Positions 1-8,920 of a DNA stretch of 25,000 nucleotides are shown here, piece by piece; the first letter of the stretch is position 1; each line of letters opens with the position of its first letter. The position numbers and the translations under genes are program-made. Origin of the DNA: Isochrysis galbana. Lineage: Eukaryota; Haptophyta; Isochrysidales; Isochrysidaceae. The notes under the pieces were generated by a model. The model worked only from the letters and a program-made list of their open reading frames with translations. It was not told the DNA's origin and did not search any database. The DNA is taken from assembly GCA_018136815.1 (NCBI GenBank), contig JADDIW010000076.1, forward strand, positions 1 to 25,000, read 5' to 3'.

Positions 1-532
1 CAGAATCTTCAGATGTTTTTTTTTGAGGCGGACCGACCTACAATAAAAAAATTTTCCAACTGGGAAGGTGCTGGTCCGAAGTTTTTTCTTCAGTGAGCAG
101 GTGTAGGTGAAGGTGAGAGTGCAGGAACTGCGAACTGCGAACTGCAGGTGCAGGTGAAGACACGGTGAACGGGGCGCGCTGGGCGGCCAGTAGCCCGCCA
201 AGGTGGCTGTTGATCGTGCTCGCGTGGGATTGCAAGTTGAGAGCCAAAATTGATCAAGTGGTGGGGCACACCATCCATGTTATCGGGAAAAATAAGCAGG
301 CACCTGTAGCACACACCTTCACTCCAACTGCGGCATCGACGCCACATACAGCTGCGGAGCCCGCGCGCGCACATCGAAGCCCGCGCGCACACACCCGTTT
401 TATTCAAAACAAGATCCTCAAGCTGATTCATTCACTCATGCGGACATGGGAAGCGCAGCAGCGGGAGTGCAACAGCAATAGAACAGCCCCGCGCTGAACG
501 CATGAAGTGCACTCCATCCAGCGGGGGGCCCA
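1..532. other. Intergenic, no gene supported
   Basis: No open frame here resembles a known family. The only local structure is a tandem heptamer GAACTGC repeated three times at 125-145, followed by AGGTGC/AGGTGA-like units, and a run of CG-rich dinucleotides at 360-395. The right end (533-552) is the left copy of the target-site duplication of the neighbouring retroelement, so this stretch is pre-insertion flanking DNA. Confidence 0.5.
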
Positions 533-552
533 TTTTCAGAGGCTGGGCGCGT
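533..552. repeat. Target-site duplication, left copy
   Basis: The 20-mer ttttcagaggctgggcgcgt is repeated without mismatch at 2139-2158. The two copies bracket the retroelement at 553-2138. Twenty base pairs is in the range produced by target-primed reverse transcription of non-LTR elements and far longer than LTR or most DNA-transposon duplications. Confidence 0.88.
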
Positions 553-2138
553 AAACGTGGTACACAACATATTCAAGGACGGCGCCTCTACGACGCCATA
601 CAGCAGAGAGGAATGCGCGACCTACGTCGAGCACCTCCCAGAAGTCTTCAAACACGAAGGGCGCGTAATCAAAAAAACAGAGTTCCTGAGCTCCTGGGAC
701 GCCGTAGTAGACCACGGGCTGAAGGTCATCGGAAAATCGTCAGAACGCCCACCGCCCGACTCCAAGGGAGAGACCAGTCAGGCAAGCAAGGGCCCCCCTA
801 ATGAGCCAGAAGAGACGGAAAGCGAGGAGATAAGAGTCTCTGACGACGATAAATACATCAAAAAACTCAACAACATATGGCTCTACATCGACACCGACTA
901 CTTCGGAGAGGCCGCCGATTCCGGCGACGTAGTAGACGCCGGCGAAGTCCGAAACTACCACCCCCCGGCCCAATGGGAAAACGGATACAAAGGACCGAAA
1001 AACATGGAATACCCGTTAGCCGACGAATACGCCATACAAAAAGGCAAAATCGCGCTCGACGCGATCACCGTATCCGACATCACCAGAGCCACACTCAAAA
1101 AGACGCGACACAACGCCCCACAAACGGCCAGGAAGGCATGGGAGAAACGGCTAGACATCACGAAAGAAGATTGGAAGCACGTAGCCAAGCTATACACCCT
1201 TCCACTACTGAAGCACACCGACAAACACCCACACTTCAAGCACATCACTCATAGAAGGATAGGAACCAAGAATAGGTTCGCAGACAGCCCAACGATAAAA
1301 TGTAGACTGTGCAACCGCCATCAGGAGAACTCGTGCCACCTAGCGTGGTGCCCCGCGACGAAGAAAGTGTTCGACGCCATAGACGCTATCACAGACTACA
1401 CCCCTAGCATGAATCGGACCCGAAACCAAAAGGCGAAGGACAGACTATTCGCGTATCCAGGCGCGACAACCCCCGACAGCCTGAAAACTCTGTACATCAT
1501 CGCGTGGAAATACGTAATAAGAGACTTCTACAAAGTTGAGTTTGAGTCATACGAATACCACTATATACCTGTTCTAGAATCCACACTAATGAGATTCACC
1601 ACCCTAGTAAGAGGTCATATTGCGCCGAGGACACACAGCCTGGCGCGCACGAGAAAGGCGGCCCAGGGGAGAAAACCAAAACTCAAGAGCTTGCCGGAGC
1701 TCAGCGCTCCGACCTTCATAGAAGACGACAAAGGAACACTAAAAATGAGCGCCCGCCTAGGCTTAGTAGCAAAAGCAATCGGCCTTGCCGAGAGGCTCGC
1801 CTGAGACCCAGGCACGCACCCCCCACCACAGAACGACAAACAACCACGCCGCGAAAATGACAATGACAGCACAAGAGACGAACAACACACCATGCGATGA
1901 CACACACGACTCGACACAAGGAGAAACGGACCGCCTAGAGGCACAGGAGGAAGACGGGGAACCTCCACTAGGGGTCGGTGCACCCCGCCCAACCTAACCC
2001 CCCCAGCAACCTGGGCCCCAAGTAGTGCACGAGGGGAGATGCCGCAAGGCGGGTAGCGAGGGAGAGGAAGGGAAGTGGGCGTGGCTACAGCAGTTAAACC
2101 CGTGGCCACGTGCGAGGCGAGAATATTAAAAGGTTTTT
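553..2138 (+). mobile_element. 5'-truncated non-LTR (LINE-like) retrotransposon
   Basis: The element is delimited by a perfect 20-bp direct repeat on both sides. It carries the C-terminal part of a LINE polyprotein (554-1804) and a 3' untranslated part of about 330 bp (1805-2138). The reading frame is already open at the left junction and no native ATG or upstream reverse-transcriptase motifs are present, which is the usual outcome of aborted reverse transcription. The 3' end reads attaaaagg followed by a short T run rather than a long poly(A). The undamaged duplication and the single uninterrupted frame suggest a recent insertion. The clade cannot be assigned without the RT core. The RT fragment at 19470-19832 could come from the same family, but the two do not overlap, so this cannot be tested here. 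Confidence 0.85.
554..1804 (+). pseudogene. LINE ORF2 C-terminal fragment with CCHC knuckle
   Basis: This is a roughly 416-residue open frame without a native start: the codon at 557 is GTG and the frame runs straight into the left target-site duplication. About 240 residues in, it contains W-K plus a basic, His-rich stretch and then the cysteine-histidine knuckle CRLCNRHQENSCHLAWC, spacing C-x2-C-x8-H-x3-C. That arrangement is typical of the region downstream of reverse transcriptase in LINE ORF2 proteins, where it helps bind the template RNA. The last 80 residues are basic. The N-terminal part is acidic (the stretch around ESEEIRVSDDDKYIKK) and unassigned. Since RT and endonuclease are missing, the copy cannot be autonomous. 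No frameshift or internal stop is visible, so decay has barely begun. Confidence 0.75.
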
Positions 2139-2158
2139 TTTTCAGAGGCTGGGCGCGT
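2139..2158. repeat. Target-site duplication, right copy
   Basis: Second, identical copy of ttttcagaggctgggcgcgt (see 533-552). It is preceded by five extra T residues that belong to the element's 3' end or to untemplated additions. Original flanking DNA resumes directly after it. Confidence 0.88.
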
Positions 2159-2233
2159 TGTTGTCGCTGTCGCTCGAACATGCTCCCTCCGCTTTTTCAC
2201 CCTGCTGCGTTTCCTCGTGCTGTTCGTCCGTCC

Positions 2234-2450
2234 AGAGTCCCCTGTCTGCCCGGCGACCAAGTGTGGGGGGGGGAGTCAGTACGAGAGCAAGCCCATGCGG
2301 GCCTGGGAGTGCGGCTCGCGACCCGCGCCCACTGGGGGTCTAGGTTGTTGTGTTGAATGCCCTGCTCATGCCAGAAGGCAGAGCATATGGGGTTGACCGA
2401 CAGGCCCCCCAAAGGGGAATTGGTGCCTGAGAGGGGGGACGCGAGGCGCC
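2234..2450 (-). repeat. Dispersed repeat, copy A (partial, inverted)
   Basis: The reverse complement of this stretch aligns with 12622-12840 and with about 15850-16045. The best conserved block on the minus strand is cccccagtgggcgcgggtc, then gcactcccaggcccgcatgg, then a C run and cagacagggg. The copy lacks both the head (caacctacttt...) and the long tail present in copies B and C, so it is truncated at both ends. It carries no supported open frame; the small frames through it are by-products of GC-rich sequence. Confidence 0.8.
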
Positions 2451-4094
2451 GAATTTGTCAAAAAATAAACAAGCCTGAGGTCTGAGGTCACGGTCTCAGC
2501 TGCTCAGGAATACAACACCCATGAGTTGCCGAAAGGCTGTTCCTCGGACATCCAGTTGGCCATGTACTCATTCTCATTTAGGGGTGGAAGGCGCCGGCCC
2601 TGTTGTGCTCGACACGACGATGATTCAGTGCGAGTGACGATCTCAGCCGACACACGGCATCGACGGTTCCAAGTATAGCTGAAGCTTGGAGTTTGCAGTT
2701 GCAGGCATTCAATGTGGATTTCATCGCTTTGCCACCCTTGAATAACTGTCTAGTCTTCCCGGCCGGATCTGGCCGTCTAGCCAGGGCCATCGCTAGAGTT
2801 GTTGTGTGGTTTTGCTATGGGATCCAGATGGCAGATGGCACCGTTTGTGTTTGTGAGAGCGCGTGGCGTGCTCGGTAGCCGATAGCACGATGTTCAACGA
2901 ATTTGAATTTGTCGAGTTCATTCGTTGTGATGTTGCACCCTTGAGCGTCGTCAAACGCAAACGCAAACGCGCTAATGGTGCAGAGATTGAAGTGGTCTCA
3001 CGGCGGGGGTACCACGTTTAGAATGGTAGTCAGTAGTCTTGTCTAGCCACGGCATACACCGGACGAGCCCTGCACCAACCTCGCACACCCCCATCGCGGG
3101 GTGGGGGTAGGGGTAGGGAGGGGCTCCGTTGCTGACGAAGGTTACGGCTACGGACCATAGCACTAAGGTTATACTCGCACAACATGAAAAACTCTAACGC
3201 CTAGTAACGCCTAGTATCTAGCTAACCCCATGACCCCTATCCCCTATCCCCCTATCATGGTAGTGTGTACTTGAAGTGTACGGGTACGGAGGGCGGAGGG
3301 AGGCGCCTGATGGTTGATGGCGGGGGGAGGGGGCCGGGGCCGTAGGAGTAGGAGTGTTGAATCGCGCGTTAGAGTCTCTGAGATCTGACCCCCTTTGCCG
3401 ACAGTCGTGAATTTGAGTCAAAATTGCGAAACTCGCGATTTTTAGTTGTAAAATCTGGGTGAGCAAGTTTTCACGTTCTAGGGTCGTAAACCTCCTCTCG
3501 CTAGCGAGAGAATTGCCGCTCCGCTGTGGACAATCTGGCCCCCCTCGCTACCGGTCGCGGCGCCGCCAGACATTATCTAAAAATTGGCGGCCGTTTCCCG
3601 TACAGTGCGCCCGACTGTTCGCGAGGGGGGGTGAGAGTGGTGAGTGAGCCGCGAGGGAAGAGGGCGGCGCAGACGGGAGGGAGGAAGGAGAGCGGGAGCA
3701 GGTGGGGGAAGGAGAGTAGAGAGTGTCAGTCGTACGTACATGTACGTAAATAAGAGCCACCTACGATGTGATCATCATGTCGCCCGTTTCAAGTTTCAAG
3801 TCTCGTTTTTCCAGGTTCTGAGATGATCCCCCAACAACTCAAGGAGTCGGAAAAGAAAGAAACGGAACTCGCGGTACCCCTCGATCAAAGAATTTGTCCG
3901 TTATTTCAGAAGAGACATCGAGTCTCTTCCCCCTTGATGAATCGGACCTCTCCCTCCGTGATGAATCAGATCACGTTGCAGAGGAGGAGAGCGTCGTGGT
4001 TCCTCTCTTTGCTCATTGCGAGGGAGGGAGGGCAAGGGCTCGCTCGCTGCGTCTGCCAGAGGGGAGCCGCAGCCCGAGCAGGCGACTCGGCGGG
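2451..4094. other. Intergenic, no gene supported
   Basis: No family-like coding sequence seen. Local structures: an imperfect cruciform at 2474-2508 (cctgag/ctcagg outer arms, ctgag/ctcag inner arms); a triplicated AAACGC at 2951-2968; short tandem taacgcctag units near 3197-3216; a perfect 16-bp palindrome ctctcgctagcgagag at 3495-3510; GA-rich DNA at 3640-3725. The frame of the next gene is open upstream of its ATG from about 3894, so transcription probably starts somewhere in 3700-4090. Confidence 0.5.
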
Positions 4095-4858
4095 ATGGGG
4101 CGCGACTCTGCGAGCACGACGCGGCGTCCGGCACCACCGATTGACTTGGTGGACTACATCACCGGGAACAACCTCACAATGAGCAGTCTGAAAGGGAAGA
4201 AGGTCCTCATTGCCTTCTTCAGGTGTGCTTGCCAGCGGCTCACAGCAACTCGCTCACTCACGCCACTTGCCAAGCGCTGGTAGCTCGTCACCTCACTTGC
4301 GACCCTCAATATGCTTGCGGCAGGCTTTCTGCGTGCCCTGCCTGCAACCTTCGTCTGCAGCAGATGAAGTACCACTACAAGGTTCTCTCGCAGGCAGGTG
4401 TCCGGCTGGTGGCTGTGTTTGCCAACGGGCCTGCCATGATGGGGCCCTTCATCAACAAGAAGCTGGCACCGTTTCCTATCCTGATGGACCCCGATTCGAC
4501 AGCTCACAACGCATATGAGAATCACCATGTCCCAGCTTGCATCGCCGCTGAAATGTGCGACGCAATGTTTGGAACACGATGCCTCGGCCTCCCAATGATC
4601 AGAGCTGCGATCAAACGTGGGACAGGGTTGTACGGAGCATGCATTGGCTTCTGCTGCTGCACAAAAGAGGACTGTCAGTCGAACCCAACGCATATGCCGG
4701 CTGATTTTCTGATCAATAGCGAGGGCTACATTGTGAAGTCACACCATGGAAAGGATCTAGCGGATCACATGCCATGGAAACAAATTTTTGATTTTGCTGG
4801 TGTCATGCGGAAGCCAATGCCCATGGGCGCACCGACCATCGAAGAAATAGAGCGTTAA
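4095..4858 (+). CDS. Peroxiredoxin-like thioredoxin-fold protein
   Basis: Two exons, 4095-4222 and 4324-4858, joined across a 101-nt phase-2 intron (donor GTGTGC, acceptor TTGCGGCAG), give a 220-residue protein. Splicing restores the family's core: a beta strand VLIAFFR followed by SACPACNLRLQQM, with the CxxC pair at Cys47 and Cys50 at the start of helix alpha-1. Later landmarks are VRLVAVFAN (about 69-77), FPILMDPD (about 93-100) and PADFLINSEGYIVKSHHGKD (about 168-187), the order expected for the AhpC/TSA peroxiredoxin-like family that includes SelL-type proteins. Members reduce peroxides or act as thiol oxidoreductases. No signal peptide or membrane segment is seen, so a cytosolic location is inferred. 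An extra cysteine cluster (Cys149, 153, 154, 155, 160) lies near the C-terminal third. The start is the first ATG in frame; the frame is open further upstream, so a longer N terminus is possible. Confidence 0.82.
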
Positions 4859-6646
4859 TGCGAATTCTGGTCTTCCTGCTATCCGATTTCACGGTTCTTT
4901 CATTTAGTCGGAGCATTGTTACCTTCACTCCCTGCACTTTGACTCCCCCACGGGCTTTGGCGGTGCACTCGGGTTAGGCTGTTACGTAGAGTACCCTCGA
5001 ACCTACTCTCCGCCATGCAAGCGGTCTTTCCCAGCCGAGCATACTTGGCCCCTGGCTGGCGGTAGACGTTGACCTCAGCTGGTCGAGAACGGGCGCTTTG
5101 AGAGTGACCGGGATGAATGTGACGACTGTAGTGGGCACATCCCGCTCCGAGCTGGCAGTCATCCCGAAGTGATACGTGATTATCACACAATTTGAATTTG
5201 AGCACGCATTGATGCTGCTCGCATGTCCATTTTTTACCCATGGTTACTTGCTTTTGCCTGACGAGGCGCAAGAGATGCGCAGGACACCCCCTGTTCTTAG
5301 GACGGGGGGCTTTAAGAGCACTGGGAACCCCCGCTGCACTTTGAGCAGAGGTACTGCTGCGCACTGGGGGGTGGGGATTTGGGGCTCACAACTGCCCGAC
5401 CCAATAAGGGGGACGAGCCCTGCAGGACCGCGCGCGTGGTGGGACCATCAAGACATTTTTGAATTAGGGGGGCGAGCGGCATGCAAGCGTCCCCCCCCCC
5501 CCCCCCTCGTGGCTACTTGTGGTACATTAGACTGCCTAGATGCCATTCATTGGCGAGGGGAGCAGCGTCCGGGCGCGGCGAGTGAGCAACAAGGGAACTG
5601 GGAGCATGACAGAGGCATCCGTAGGGGCCTAACCTAAGGACCTAAGAGTAATATGTTGCGGGTAGGGGGAGTCCGTCCATCCGTACGAGCGGGCCGTTTC
5701 CTCCGTCCCTCCCCCATCGGGCGCCCTTTCCTTTCGGTATCCTCAGTGGAGTCGCCACTCCGCAGCCGCGGGGGGGGGGATATCTCATGTTCCTCTGTGC
5801 GGCCCCTAGGCTCCCTCTCCTTGTTTCTTACCCGCCCCGCCCCGTTTATTTGCTTGTGTGTTCCCGCCCTTCCCCCTCCTGGTCATCGTTTCCCGCTTTC
5901 CGTCGCACGTCTCACACTCCGATGTCCGAAGCTTGTTTGTGACCTCATACCCAGTTCGCTCGCCGCCCCAGCTTCCAGTCGTGCCGCCGAGCCGCCGAGC
6001 GCCCTGCCTGGCCCCTTCCCCAGCCCTCCTGTCCATGCCCGTGGCTCGCGCCCGACGCCCGACGTCTCCCCAGCGCTCCCTCGTCCCTCTCCACTCTTCA
6101 TGTTCATACAATGGCTGGTAAAGACCCCCAGCTCCATCCACACCTCCACTCCCACCAACATGAGTAGTATTTCTAGTAGTAGTAGTATGTAGTAATATGC
6201 AATACTCCTGGCTCCTGGTGGCTAGGACATTGAAATCATCGTGTGCCGTGAGCTTAGGGAAGAAGAGATCAAGATCAAGCTATAAAATCGTCACAACCTT
6301 GCATTCCGCTTCTCGTCAAAGATATGCTGGGGCGCCTCCTCCTCTTGGAGGCAATCGATGGGGTACGCCACGCGCGTTCAAGCTCGCGTGGCAGGTGCCG
6401 GCTCCGGATGACAAGAGGAGCGCGCGCGCGCGAAGAAGGCTACTACGCTACGCCACTCGTCCCTCACCGTTGGCTGTGGCTAGCTTGCGCGTGGGCCTCC
6501 GTAGCTGGTGCGCGCCCCCGCCATTCGCGCTTTAATAAGATTTGTGTCAGCTCGCTTGTCGCTTCCTCCTCGACTTCACCCTCCCCCAATATCCTCCAAG
6601 CTACTCGTTACCACGAAATACTGGCGCCAGTGCAATGACATCTACT
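4859..6646. other. Intergenic, no gene supported
   Basis: This lies between the 3' ends of two convergent genes. A 16-C run sits at 5491-5506, a short AGT/TAG microsatellite at 6163-6198 and an alternating CG tract at about 6420-6432. A pyrimidine-rich block covers roughly 5690-6110. Several open frames run through it, including one of 179 codons at 5653-6192, but they are Pro/Ser/Arg-rich reads of low-complexity DNA and match no family I know. Confidence 0.5.
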
Positions 6647-8920
6647 TCAAGCAAAGTCAGCTTCCCATGTGAGCATGGCGTCCTTCAGCCCATCTTTGTA
6701 GGTACGGTTATCGGGTTCGAGTTCGACCAGCTTCTCATACTCTTGCACAGCGAGCTTGACACTCGCCCGATCACCTATTTCTAAATGCGCCTGTGGATAG
6801 GGGCAGGAGGGGCAGAAGTAGTGTGGAAAGCACTCACGCAAAGTGTACTTCTGAGCAAGGCAGCAGTAGCCTTGCTTTGGAGAGGCGTGGCGCGAAAGGC
6901 ACGATTTCTCAATGGATGTAGCGCTAATTCATCAGCCGGCCTCCAACTCGCGGCGACCAAGTCGAGCCATATTACGGCATAAAAATACTCTGCAAAACAT
7001 TGCGAAAGCACCTGTGCAGCACGCAAGTAGGCCTTGACGTAGTTGGGGTCCATCTCGTACGCAAGTACCGAGTCCTCCGCCGCTTGCTTGAGACACCGCC
7101 GCGACTTGATTTTGAGCCCGGCCGCGGCGCGGTTGCCGAGGTAGGCGGTCTTTCGGGGATTGAGTCGAATCGCTTCGGAGGCAAGGTCGAAGCAAAGCTG
7201 CCATTCCTTGTTCTTGAAGGCCTTTACCTGAGAAGCCGGACGGGACGGCAGTGGACGAGCTCAAGCGCCTCGTCAGCCTACCCCGCTGGCTGCAAGAAAG
7301 AGAGGGGAGAGGCGCACCGCTTTGTCGTTGAACTCTTCTGCCACCACTTTAGCCTCTGATGAGTCTGCGGTCAGATCACTGCGCTTCTGGGGCTTTTGGT
7401 ATGATGGCTGCCTGGGTGCGCTCGACGAACCGCTGCTAGTGCCAAAGCCCACACCACCGACCGTCTCCCATGGCCGAGCCTCGCGGTCGGCGCCCACCTA
7501 CAGATCAGAAGTCCCAAACTGGATGAGAAAAAGAAGTGCACTGCCACCCGAGTGCCTAACAGCGACTTGGCGGGCTGCCATCTACCAGCTGCGAGTGAGG
7601 TGGCCACCAATTGCCGATCCGCACACATGCAAGCACTACATGATCACGGGGCGCGCATCAGCGTGCACCCAACATCTTCCAACTCAACCGCACGCACTCC
7701 TCGCTGTGCCCTCCGCCTCGCACCTGGGCCTTCTCTCCAAACTGGTCGAGCAGGTCCTGCGTCTCGACGTGCCGCACAAGCTGACCCCCATAGCCATCAC
7801 TTGAGCCACCACCGTACCCAAGCTCTGCCCGCTGGTTGTCCTCCAGCCCTTGTGTAGTAGTGTAGGCACTCCCTGTGTGGACATGGTACGAAGGATCCTC
7901 TTTGCTGCCGGCATTCCAAGGGATGGACAAGTTAATCCCAAAGTCTTGGTGCGGGCGGTAGTCGCCTCGCCGCTTAAGCAGTAGCTCAATTTGGTATGGG
8001 TCGGCGCCCTTGAAGGCCATCATCAGCACATCCTCTAGGCTCTGCATTGGCGGGATGACGAAAGACTCTGCCCATCTCTTGTAATCGAAATTGTTTGTGG
8101 TGAGCGTGTGATATGCTGCGTTGACTGCCTTGAAGACCTCCGCCGCAGCCTCTGGCCTGCGGATGTTCTTGTCGGGGTGCCACTTGAGGCTCATCTTACG
8201 GAAGCGCATCTTGAGCTTCTCGAGGGAGCCTCGGTCCTCGGCAGCGATACCGAGGAACTCGTACGCCGCGTCGACCGTCATGGGCATCGGAGGGATCTCC
8301 GGAAGCGGCTCCTCCTTTTTCTTCTCCTGCGAGGCGGCATGCGGATAGCGGGCTAGTTCAGTGTATGCAAGTGCCGAGCAGGTCCTCTCCGTCCGGTGCA
8401 AGGTACGTGTCATGCCAGCATCCCTCTCCTTCCTTGTCCTCCATTCCACCCTGTCGCTGTTGGTCCCACTCCGTCCATCAGCATCCGACCCGTTCCAACT
8501 CCGTCCCTCGCCGTGCACCTCCCTCCCTCTCCCTCCTGCCTCCCTGGTTGCCAATCGGGGCCACCCGCTTGCTCCCACATGGCGCTGTAGCGCGCCGTCT
8601 TCCCCTCCCTCTCCTCACGCGCGCCCGCGCGCGTGTGCGCGCGCTCTCTCTCGTCCCCGTCTCTGCACCGTTTACCCCTCCTCTCTCCCTTCCTCCCTCG
8701 CTCTCCATTGTCCTCTGCCTCTGCCTCTGCCACTCTCCCCCCCCCCCCTCTCCCCTTCCCTCGCTCGCTCCCTCTTCCTCTCGCTCACCTCCTCCTCCAT
8801 CTTCTCCTTCTCCTGCTTACTTGGCCCAAAGACATCCTTCATCTCCGGCATAGAGGGCGCGTCATACGGCACGCCCTCCTTCTCGTTGCGTTCCTCGAAG
8901 TAGGCACCGCCGCCGAGCAT
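6647..8920 (-). CDS. J-domain/TPR co-chaperone
   Basis: Five exons on the minus strand: 8789-8920, 7724-8326, 7318-7497, 7012-7227 and 6647-6790. All four introns (462, 226, 90 and 221 nt) are phase 0 with GT-AG ends (donors GTGAGC, GTGCGA, GTGCGC, GTGCTT). The joined product is 424 residues. A J domain spans about residues 63-130 with YEFLGI, the basic helix MRFRKMSLKW and the diagnostic HPD at 94-96, which stimulates Hsp70 ATPase. A middle region (about 135-300) holds SLEDVLMMAFKGADP and a Gly/Ser-rich linker. Residues about 291-415 form TPR-type helices: AEEFNDKA joined to VKAFKNKEW, AIRLNPRKTAYLGNRAAAGLK, DPNYVKAYLRAAQAHLEIGD and YEKLVELEPD. Such TPRs usually dock Hsp70/Hsp90 tails. Each TPR segment is in a different frame or exon in the DNA, so splicing is well supported. 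No signal peptide is seen; cytosol or nucleus inferred. The frame stays open upstream of the chosen ATG. Confidence 0.87.

Noticed and set aside
553..559. GTG at 557 as a true start codon of the LINE frame
   Set aside because: The genome is eukaryotic, and the frame continues unbroken into the target-site duplication, which shows truncation rather than a native start.
5491..5506. 16-C homopolymer, and the 17-G run at 19949-19965
   Set aside because: Simple homopolymers with no associated structure; their length may even be a sequencing artefact.
5653..6192. A 179-codon plus-strand open frame
   Set aside because: Pro/Ser/Arg-rich translation of a pyrimidine-rich tract ending in an AGT microsatellite; no recognisable domain.
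8327..8578. Longer N terminus for the J-domain exon read straight through
   Set aside because: It would translate intron 1; a clear CAG acceptor at 8327-8329 and a phase-matched exon at 8789-8920 give a better model.
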